Below, in pieces: positions 17,456-24,396 of a DNA stretch of 35,990 nucleotides. Both the position numbers and the translations under genes were made by a program. Each line of letters opens with the position of its first letter. Position 1 is the stretch's first letter. This DNA comes from Thraustochytrium sp. TN22 (taxonomy: Eukaryota > Sar > Bigyra > Thraustochytrida > Thraustochytriidae), in the NCBI GenBank assembly GCA_013306675.1, contig JABLUY010000313.1, forward strand, positions 1-35,990. Direction: 5' to 3'. The notes under the pieces were generated by a model. That model did no database searches. It saw only the letters and a list, made by a program, of their open reading frames with translations, and had not been told where the DNA came from.

Positions 17456-17500
17456 CGCGCGCTCGCTCGCTCGCTCGCTCGCTCGCTCGCTCGCTCGCCC
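17456..17500. repeat. GCTC tetranucleotide microsatellite upstream of the HECT start
   Basis: About ten units of GCTC/CGCT lie 40-80 bp upstream of the chosen HECT ATG, within the likely 5' leader. Confidence 0.85.
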
Positions 17501-17763
17501 GCTGCGCGGCGCCGCGCCGCGCCGCTCCGCGCCGCGCGGCCACGCGATCCGTTACGAAGCGCGGACTCAGGCTGCGGGGCCGGCTCCGAGGCCGGCTCGC
17601 GAGCTGGCAGGCAGTAAAGGAGAGGGAATAGCAGTCAAAGACAGACTTGAAGTTGTACCTGGAGGCAAATTGACAGTCAGTCAAGGAGTTGCTCGCGGAG
17701 GCGTCTTCAGGTTGAAGAGGGGAAGAAGCAAGCTGACAACAAGGCAGTGTTTCCTAAATAAGG

Positions 17764-17775
17764 GTACCATGGTAC
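17764..17775. promoter_or_regulatory. Palindrome GTACCATGGTAC, copy 1
   Basis: A perfect 12-bp palindrome about 350 bp upstream of the HECT ATG. An identical core recurs at 18005-18016. A dimeric transcription-factor site is a natural reading, unproven. Confidence 0.4.
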
Positions 17776-17890
17776 AAACTTTCGAAGTTTACTGGCTCCA
17801 TCAACTACTTGAACCATGGCAAATGCGTCCTCGTGAAGCTTGCGGACGCGAGGCGAGAACTGGAAGCCTTGCCCCGCGGCGTGCGTGTGG

Positions 17891-17937
17891 GGAGGCGCGG
17901 CGAGGCGCGGCGAGGCGCGGCGAGGCGCGGCGAGGCG
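17891..17937. repeat. 10-bp tandem repeat CGAGGCGCGG
   Basis: At least four near-perfect 10-bp units in direct tandem, about 475-520 bp upstream of the HECT start. Confidence 0.85.
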
Positions 17938-18003
17938 AGCCACCTTGGCGAAGCAAGGCTCGGATTATGGCTGCTTCGCGCAACCTACTGCAGTGGGTGG
18001 GTG

Positions 18004-18017
18004 GGTACCATGGTACC
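18004..18017. promoter_or_regulatory. Palindrome GGTACCATGGTACC, copy 2
   Basis: A perfect 14-bp palindrome containing the same 12-bp core as 17764-17775. The two centres are about 241 bp apart. Confidence 0.4.
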
Positions 18018-18141
18018 ACCACCACGACGGAAAAAGGCGACGTAAGGTGGTGGACATGAGTCCAGCGCACTGGCAGGTTTGGGAACAGAATTGAGTCCCG
18101 CCGCGATGTGTGCTCCGTGGGGAGTGGAACCAGCCACGCCG

Positions 18142-18210
18142 CGCTGGAAAGCGCTGGAAAGTCGCTGGAAGTCGCTGCAAGGCGCTGGAAGTCGCTGTAA
18201 GGCGCTCTGA
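18142..18210. promoter_or_regulatory. Phased array of CGCTGGAA-like motifs (period 10-11 bp)
   Basis: CGCTGGAA or a one-to-two-base variant begins at 18142, 18152, 18163, 18173, 18183, 18193 and 18203. The period is one DNA helical turn. It lies about 725-790 bp upstream of the HECT ATG. Candidate binding array or plain minisatellite. Confidence 0.5.
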
Positions 18211-18370
18211 CAGTGAGAGGGCGAGCTGCTTGTACTTGGACTGCTTGCTTGACCGCGCGGCCCCGGCCACGACTCGGACGATGGCTCGGCCGGCTCCGGC
18301 TCCGGCCCGGAGGCACGCCAAAAGGGTCCGAAATGACTGTCGAGCGGACACATTCCGAGTCAAGTTAGAA

Positions 18371-18394
18371 GTCCGAGTCCGAGTCCGAGTCCGA
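18371..18394. repeat. GTCCGA hexamer repeat (four units)
   Basis: Four perfect GTCCGA units, continuing into GTCAGG. Related CGAGTC words recur upstream of the large EF-hand/ankyrin gene (35640-35680). Confidence 0.85.
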
Positions 18395-18528
18395 GTCAGG
18401 ATGAACCTCCGAGTCCGCCGGGTTGCGCGCCCCCGGCGCGGAGAACGCGCTGACGTTGACCATGACTGCGGCTCACTCGCCGCACACCTCCTGGCTTGAC
18501 CCCACGAGCAGCCTTCATCATCAGTGCT

Positions 18529-19980
18529 TCACCACGGGTGTACATTTCCCTGGTCTGATCGATGGCGGTCGAAATCGAGCGCGGCCACCCCGGAGCGTAC
18601 TTCGCGCATGAGAGTGTCCTCCAATGCCATACCACTGTCCGTCGACTTGTCGTTGCCTTGCATGTCGAGGGCCACGGAGCGAGCAAATGCTGCGTGACGC
18701 TCGGCCTGCGCAAAGGAGGTCTCCAAGCGCTGGCGATCCTTGGCCTTGGCACATAGCCCGAGGCGGGCCGCGAGCGCGTCTGTGCGGTGCCTACGCGCTC
18801 GGTGGGCGAGCACACGGTCGAAAGGATCGAAGTCCTGGCTTGCACCGAGGTCGAGCGCCGCGTTTGGCTGGCGCGGGTGCGCAACCAAGGCGGACTGGAG
18901 AAGGCAAAAAACCCCGTGCGCCGCCTCGAAATCGCGCCGCTCAGCCAGCAGCGTCCCAAGGCGAAGACGCACGGCGTCCGGGTCCTCCGGCGCGCCTTGC
19001 AGCCTGGCATAGAGCACATCAATGTGCAGGTCGCCCAGTGGCCCAAGTGAGTGTTGGTCCAGAATGACGGCCTGGTCTTCGAGCCGAATGGGCCGTAGCG
19101 TGTCCTCAACGAGGTGCAGCGTGGCGTCCACCTCGTGTAGGGCATCCTCGTCCCACTTGCAAAGATCGAGCCAGGCGCGCATGGCGCCGGCCGCAGCGCC
19201 AAAGTCTGCGGACCGCACGAGTGAGTTGCCCAGCACAAAGCCCAGCTCGAGCCGCACCTCAGCCTGCAGGTGCAGGCAGTTTGCGTGGATTCGCTTTGGC
19301 GTCGCACTGCTGCAGCGTCGCGCTGCACGGTCGAAGCACGCCGCCGCCTCGCGCACGCGCTCGATGTCCATATAGCGCAAGCCGAGCTCGCAATGCAAGA
19401 TGGGGTCCTTCGGGTCCTTTCGAATTGAGCGCTGCAGGACCTCGATGCCGCTTGCGCGGTGCTCGTGGCTCGCGGCACGACGGCGCGCACTGTACTTGTA
19501 TATGGTGGCCCAGGCAGGCCTTGTCACGATCGCCTTGGGCACGGCTTTGCGAGGCGAGAACCCCGCGGACGCGCGCAGTGCCTGTTCGAGCGCCTCGGAG
19601 GACGCCTCGCCGCCACCCTCCTCGCCGGTGCTGACCTCGGTGCCTGCAGGCAGGGTCTCGCCGCGCAGGCGCCACGAGGCGAGCTCGTCGTTCTCGCGGC
19701 GAACCATGAGCAGCGCGGAAGCGGCTCGCGAGCGCTGCGCGCTCAGACGCGCCGCTTCGGCATCGCGCTTGGCGCACAGCGAGGCCGCGGCCTCCTCGCA
19801 CAGCGCGCGCGCCTCCTCGCGCACGCCCATGAGAGGCGCCGAGTTGATGTTGCAGAGCGCCGACGGGCTGGATGGATGGACTCTTGGCGGCGGTGCCGCC
19901 GGCGCCGCGGAGGGTCCGAGTCCTGTGTGCAACTGCGTGCAATGACAACTTGAAGGCTCGGGACGAAAGTGCTTGCGCAC
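18529..19980 (-). CDS. TPR-like repeat protein of unknown function
   Basis: A 483-residue frame with no recognised enzyme domain. Residues about 52-105 are a charged alanine-rich helix, likely coiled coil. From about 178 onward there are TPR-like helical pairs: the clearest runs from IEVLQRSIRKDPKDP to ACFDRAARR (179-222), with weaker ones near 235-275 and 335-370. Such repeats normally hold protein partners. The first methionine (19980) gives a proline- and serine-rich start of little similarity to the rest. M51 at 19830 (MGVREEARAL) begins exactly at the helical part and is an equally good start. No signal peptide or membrane segment is visible. It is transcribed in the same direction as the HECT gene, with about 1.1 kb between them. 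The coding call rests on the long frame, sensible helical composition and lack of a better frame. Confidence 0.7.
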   Translation of the reverse strand: MRKHFRPEPSSCHCTQLHTGLGPSAAPAAPPPRVHPSSPSALCNINSAPLMGVREEARALCEEAAASLCAKRDAEAARLSAQRSRAASALLMVRRENDELASWRLRGETLPAGTEVSTGEEGGGEASSEALEQALRASAGFSPRKAVPKAIVTRPAWATIYKYSARRRAASHEHRASGIEVLQRSIRKDPKDPILHCELGLRYMDIERVREAAACFDRAARRCSSATPKRIHANCLHLQAEVRLELGFVLGNSLVRSADFGAAAGAMRAWLDLCKWDEDALHEVDATLHLVEDTLRPIRLEDQAVILDQHSLGPLGDLHIDVLYARLQGAPEDPDAVRLRLGTLLAERRDFEAAHGVFCLLQSALVAHPRQPNAALDLGASQDFDPFDRVLAHRARRHRTDALAARLGLCAKAKDRQRLETSFAQAERHAAFARSVALDMQGNDKSTDSGMALEDTLMREVRSGVAALDFDRHRSDQGNVHPW

Positions 19981-20374
19981 ACCTGTGGTTCGCTTTACTG
20001 TTGGTTATGGTATGGGCGCTGGCTAGACAGCTAGCTAGCTAGCTAGCATACCGGGAGAAGCAGGGTCAGCTGTGTGCGCCGCTTCTTCGGCCGAAAGATG
20101 TTTGCTTGATGGTTTCTTCGAGGCGGAAATGTCAGCTTCGTCTAGCGGTTGTTCTCTGTCCACGCCTTGATTGCAAGGCATTTTCGCCCTCGTTTCGAGC
20201 ATATTGAGCATAAGCACACGTTCACTGGTTACTCGTGGGATCAAGGGGGGAGGTGTTGTGGGCCCGGGTGATGGAAATTTGGTCCATTCGCACCTCACGG
20301 CCCCAGCCCGGGCCAAAGTCGGTCTGCAGGCCGGCAGGCAGGCAGGCAGGCAGGCAACGGGGATAAGCGCTCAT
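19981..20374. other. Intergenic region with GCTA and GGCA microsatellites
   Basis: This lies between the TPR-like gene start and the reductase stop. It holds a CTAG/GCTA tandem tract at 20030-20047 and a GGCA tetranucleotide tract at 20330-20356. No gene is supported. The TPR gene's promoter should lie here. Confidence 0.55.
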
Positions 20375-21417
20375 TCACTTGGACTTGGCGGCGGCCTTCT
20401 CCTTCTCCAGCTCGGCCTTCATCTTCTTGAAGTCCGGAAGATAGGCGGCGGTGAGACGCGCGGCGTCGGCGATGAAGTTGGCGTCGAGCAGCTTGAGCAG
20501 CAGCTTGACGCAGACAGGGTAGTAACCCTGGTCGATGGTGACGACGCGGCCGACGGAGGCGAGCAGCATGTCAGCGAGGACCTCCGGGCCGGTGGCGGTG
20601 CTCTTGAAGAGCGCCAGGGCGTCGATGTTGTGCGTCTTGTTGTAAAAGTGGGAGGCGACCGGGGACGGGTGGATGACGGCCACGTCAATACCATCCGGGT
20701 ACACCTCCGGAGCGAGCGACTGCGCGAAGTTGGTCAGGTAGGCCTTGGTGGCGCCGTAGAGCACGGAGAAAGGCGTCGCCATGAAGCCGGCGGGCGAGGA
20801 GGTGAAGGTGACGCAGCCGCGCATCTTGTCCTCACGCATCTTGCGCACGAAGTGGTGCGTCATCTCGACGGCGGCCGTGGCGTTGACGTCGTGGTTGGCG
20901 AGCTGGCCCTTGAACTCGGTCTCAGCAAAGAAACCCGTCTTGATGAAGCCGGCGTTGTTGATCACGATGTTGACCTTGAGATCCTTGGTCGCCTCCACGA
21001 CCTTGCCCATGAAGGAGCGGTCCGCCATGTTCACGCCCACCTTGACGAACTGGCACGCCTGGAACTTTTGCTTGAGCTCCTCGATGGCCTTGTCCAGGTG
21101 CTCATCGGGGAAGGCCACAATCACGCAGTTCAGGCCCTGGCCAGCAAGCCGCTCCACGATGGCGCGCCCGATGCCGGTCGACCCGCCCGTCACGATCGCC
21201 CCTGTGCGCGCGCGTTGGCGATGCAAGGCGGCGTGAGTGAGTTCGCCCGCCCCCCTTGCAGTCCTGTCTCACGTGAAAATCCAAACTTACACTCCGCGTT
21301 GTACTTGGACTTGAGGTTCTGCGGCTTCATGAACTTGAGGTAGATCTGCGGCACCACGTACGTGAGCCAGTTGAGCATCCACGCGCCCGCCAGCGCCGAC
21401 ACGAGCCAGCTAAACAT
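20375..21417 (-). CDS. Membrane-anchored short-chain dehydrogenase/reductase, very-long-chain 3-ketoacyl-CoA reductase-like (two exons)
   Basis: Joining 21417-21291 to 21201-20375 gives 317 residues. Residues 1-29 are a hydrophobic membrane anchor. The NAD(P) nucleotide loop reads WAIVTGGSTGIG (43-54), with the tryptophan codon rebuilt across the intron. NNAG sits at 124-127, and the catalytic set is Ser177/178, Tyr191 and Lys195 (YGATK). The C terminus is lysine-rich (KEKAAAKSK). The anchor plus WA(I/L)VTG layout matches ER 3-ketoacyl-CoA reductases of fatty-acid elongation (HSD17B12, yeast Ifa38, plant KCR), which use NADPH. A steroid or other lipid reductase of the same clade is possible. 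I chose the start at 21417 because it supplies the anchor and the correct phase; without the spliced exon the enzyme would begin inside its cofactor site. A TCGATAC array lies about 300-365 bp upstream. Confidence 0.9.
21202..21290 (-). other. Intron in the short-chain reductase gene (89 nt)
   Basis: The donor GTAAGT begins at 21290 and the acceptor CAG ends at 21202. Splicing restores TGG (Trp43) and the canonical Rossmann motif. A CTCAC-like branch candidate lies near 21235-21245. Confidence 0.9.
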
Positions 21418-22337
21418 CTTGGCGGTCCTGGGCAGTGCGATGCCCCGCGATGCGATCGGCTCCCCGCTCTCTGTTCCACGTCACTGCGCTCCTCGCTGCT
21501 CCTTGAGTCCTTGCCACTGCCCTCGTCCCTGCCGGCCGCCCGCTCGCCCGTCGCGCCTGCTTGCTTGCTTGCTTGCAGTTGCTTGCTTGCTTGGTCGCGC
21601 TCTCGGCCTGCTTGGCGATGGCGCGATCCTCGACGTCGTGCGTGCGTGCGTATGTTGATGCGACCATGACAAGTCACAAAGTGCACAACCCCAATTGAGA
21701 ACGCCAGAACGGTAGCATACATTCGATACTGCTCGATACTCGATACTGCTCGATACTCGATACAGCTCGATACATTCGATACAGATTGCATGATGTGCAA
21801 TGCCAGAAAGCAAAGCTCGGTGAGCCACCCTCGGTAAACAACATCACCAAGCACCAGCGAGCATCTGACTCGGCAAACATTGAACGCAAGCACTGCATGA
21901 TGATTTGCAAATCTGAAAGTGCTGACATGTCCACCCGCCTTGCGAACATTTCAAAGCAGGTGGCCGTAGAGTCATCTCTCCTCGCGTGGAGTGAACGCAA
22001 GTCGCATGAAGCATTCGCATTTCGAAGCGCTCGTGAGCGTTCGCAATCACCGACACACAAGCCCAAGCCAGTTTAATGTGTGTTTTCTTGGCATCATCAT
22101 CATCTTCTTCATCTTCATCGCCATCGTCATCGTTATCAGCATCGTCATCGTCATCATCAGCAGGAGCATGAGCGGGCAAATCATTACCACAGCAAGCGGG
22201 TGTGTCATGGTTGGACAGTGAAGTTGCCGCGCTCGAAACGCGCTGCCTTCGCTCGTCGGACTCGCGATTTCATGACTCGTCGGGGCAAGTTAAAGGGGTG
22301 GTCGGCGACGCATACCCTCTCAGCTCACAGAGCTCAA
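21418..22337. other. Intergenic region with motif array and trinucleotide tracts
   Basis: It contains a GCTT/TTGC-rich tract (about 21560-21595), the TCGATAC array (21723-21782), and a long CAT/ATC/CTT trinucleotide-rich tract (22092-22162). The last can be read as an Asp/Glu run on the minus strand, but without a credible protein around it. The promoter of the reductase should be here. Confidence 0.55.
21723..21782. promoter_or_regulatory. Array of seven TCGATAC motifs with alternating 10/7-bp spacing
   Basis: TCGATAC begins at 21723, 21733, 21740, 21750, 21757, 21767 and 21776. Spacings are 10, 7, 10, 7, 10 and 9. It sits 306-365 bp upstream of the reductase start codon (minus strand, where the motif reads GTATCGA). 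Confidence 0.55.
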
Positions 22338-22800
22338 TCAGAGCAAGAAGACCTCCTCCTGAGCCTTGCGCAGGATGCGGTAGCTGGCAGGCTCCTGGAG
22401 CGTGTCGTTGAGCTCCTTCATGACACTCTTGTAAAAGGGCGTCGCGAACCAGCGGTCGAGGTGCTTCATGCTCTCCCACTCGGTAAGAATAAGGTACGAG
22501 GTCGGCTTGGCCACGTCCTTGAGGATCTCGCCGCGAACGAAGCCAGGCTGGTTGCGCACGTTGCGCTCCACGTTGAGCATGAGCGTGCGCACGGCCTTTT
22601 CTGCGCACGTCGCCTCGCAGCCTCGCTCACGTCAGTCCCTCTGCGGCCTCCCACGCATGGCATGCGCCGCGCCGCGTTGCTGCGCGCTACGCCGCTGCGC
22701 GCCTCGCCGCGCCTTTTGGGGCCGCCGCGCCCTGCGCCCGTCACTTACCCTTGCCCGGCACCATGATGCGCTCGCTGAGCACGCGCACACGGCCCGCCAT
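22338..22800 (-). CDS. Small ABM-fold (antibiotic biosynthesis monooxygenase-like) protein, two exons
   Basis: Joining 22800-22749 to 22600-22338 gives 104 residues, the size of a single ABM domain. The sequence has the usual pattern: an opening strand (VRVLSERIMVPGK), a helix, then NQPGFVRGEIL, a strand with YLILTEWESMKHLDRWF, and a final helix with LNDTLQEPASYRIL. ABM proteins are small ferredoxin-fold dimers that include quinone-forming monooxygenases and haem-degrading enzymes; which activity applies is unknown. The start at 22800 is the only ATG before an upstream in-frame stop near 22954, apart from an internal methionine at residue 13. An alanine-run leader lies upstream of the ATG and is therefore not translated in frame from a methionine. 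The neighbouring receptor gene is divergent, with about 1.6 kb between starts. Confidence 0.88.
22601..22748 (-). other. Intron in the ABM gene (148 nt)
   Basis: The donor GTAAGT begins at 22748 and the acceptor GCAG ends at 22601. A good branch candidate, CTGAC, lies at 22635-22631, about 30 nt before the acceptor. Splicing makes the continuous motif VPGKEKAVRTL. Confidence 0.9.
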
Positions 22801-22833
22801 GGCCGCTGCTGCCGCCGCCGCTCTCGCCGCCGC

Positions 22834-22864
<31 letters not shown>

Positions 22865-24396
22865 GCTGCCGCCCGCTCGCGCCGCAGCCGCCGCTCGCGC
22901 TCAAGGTCTGGGGGAGGCGGCGGCGCCGCGAGGCGCGGGATGGTCGTGAGAGCTTGCTACAATCAGCACCAGCCTGATGACAGAGTGGGACTCGCTTGGC
23001 AGGCAGCGCGCCGCTCCGCGTCTGCGCGCGTCTGCTCCCGCGCGAGCGACCTGCCTCGCTGCGCCGGAGGCGTCGAGCTCGTGCCGGGCGGCGGGCGCTG
23101 TGCACGCCGAGCCTCTTGCCCGCGCCCTGCGAGCACGCTTGGGGCTCGCGAGGTTCTCGCGAACCGCCTCGCTTCATTTGTCCGCACAGGACTAGCTAGA
23201 GCGCAGCCGCAGTCCCATGCCGGCAGCATCGAGGTCGACCTGATCTGGCTGACGCAGTCACTGCAGTGGCAGGAAAAGGACTCGACCCGGACGCGAGAGA
23301 GCTGGGGAGGGAGGAGAGTGTCGGGTAGCAAGCACCTCACTCCGCATGAACCGAGCCTTGCAGAGTAGGCGTTGCAGCCTGGAGGCGAAGCGAGAGCCCG
23401 AAAGCTCGGAAACTAGTCGCGTTCGAACTTGGAGAGATGGCTCTGGCGCAGGGCAGGCAAAAAGGCGACGAGACGTCGCCGCCAAAGGAACGAAGTTTTC
23501 ACCGGTTACCACCACCTTTGATGAGGTAGGTTCTTAACGCGACTACATTTCGGACGCGATTGCGACACTCGTGAACGTTGCGAGCCTGACACTTGCCAAG
23601 TCTAGCCGGTGCGGTGCCTCTTCGTTCGAGGTAACGCGCGCGAGAAGACGAAACAACGCACAAGGGTCGCAAAGAGTCCCCCTCGTCTCATCCTGCACCA
23701 GGGTCTTCACCGGCTGCGAAATCTCACGAAGAGAAGCGCCCTCCACAACTTGAAGTTGCGCGGCCCCCCCTCCCCTTTTCTAAATTTTGCACAGGACTAG
23801 TAGCTCAGGCGCGTCAACCTAAGTCGGCGCCAACACGCTTGGCGGTGACAACATTTTGAGCCTTGAGAGGACGGCAGGGCGCAGCCGACCTGTTCTTCAC
23901 AAAACGGCGAAAACCGCGGCGCACAACGAAAAGCGCTCTTGCGGCACCCGCTCGGTCGCATCGGCTCGGTCGCATCGGGCGCATCGGCTCGGGCGCATCG
24001 GCTCGGGCCGGCGACTGGCAACCCGCTTCGCAGTGACGTGCAGTGACGTTCCGGTGACGACATTCCGAGGCTCGGAACCCTGGAAGCTAGCGCATACGCT
24101 GCTTTGCGCCGTTGATCCGTTACGTCGGGGGCAGTCACTGCCCGGACGGGGGCGTACCGGCTGTGGCCGCACAGAAGTTGTGTAAAACGCGCGCTCCGCG
24201 GCCGCAGCATCAGGTTGGGTAGGATGGATGGCCGGGCCTCTGCGGAGGTGAAACTGACGGAAACGAGTTCGGTGGAATCGGTGCGGACAACTAACGACTA
24301 TGTCGGCAGCGCCAATGACCGCATCAGAAAGCTGGAAGGAGGTCCCATGCTCTCTTCAGTCTGCTCGTCATTGACAAAGTAGACTCGAACAGGCCC
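22801..24396. other. Divergent intergenic region between the ABM and Frizzled-like genes
   Basis: No gene is supported. A GCC/GCT trinucleotide run (about 22801-22875) abuts the ABM start. A 14-bp imperfect repeat with unit GCATCGGCTCGGGC lies at 23958-24010. Remaining short frames have random-looking, arginine-rich translations. Promoters of both flanking genes must lie here. Confidence 0.55.
23958..24010. repeat. Imperfect 14-bp tandem repeat GCATCGGCTCGGGC
   Basis: Three near-complete units (the first ending GGTC) plus one shortened unit, GCATCGGGC, in direct tandem. Confidence 0.7.

Larger units (their letters stand above)
17418..18528. other. Repeat-dense region upstream of the HECT gene and downstream of the TPR gene
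   Basis: No protein gene is supported. The stretch packs five different short repeat or palindrome arrays into about 1 kb: GCTC units, two GTACCATGGTAC palindromes, a 10-bp CGAGGCGCGG array, a 10-bp-phased CGCTGGAA array and GTCCGA hexamers. Its position upstream of the minus-strand HECT gene makes it the likely promoter zone; that role is inference. Confidence 0.6.

Noticed and set aside
17418-17684. 89-residue N-terminal extension of the HECT ligase
   Set aside because: It is mostly Ser-Glu-Arg-Ala repeats translated from a GCTC microsatellite. The downstream ATG has a better context and start of the fold.
21844-22179. Asp-rich small open frame on the minus strand
   Set aside because: The acidic run comes from a CAT/ATC trinucleotide repeat. 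The rest has no domain.
23410-23440. GTTCGAA word considered as a tRNA B box
   Set aside because: It is not followed by the required TCC, and no cloverleaf can be drawn around it.
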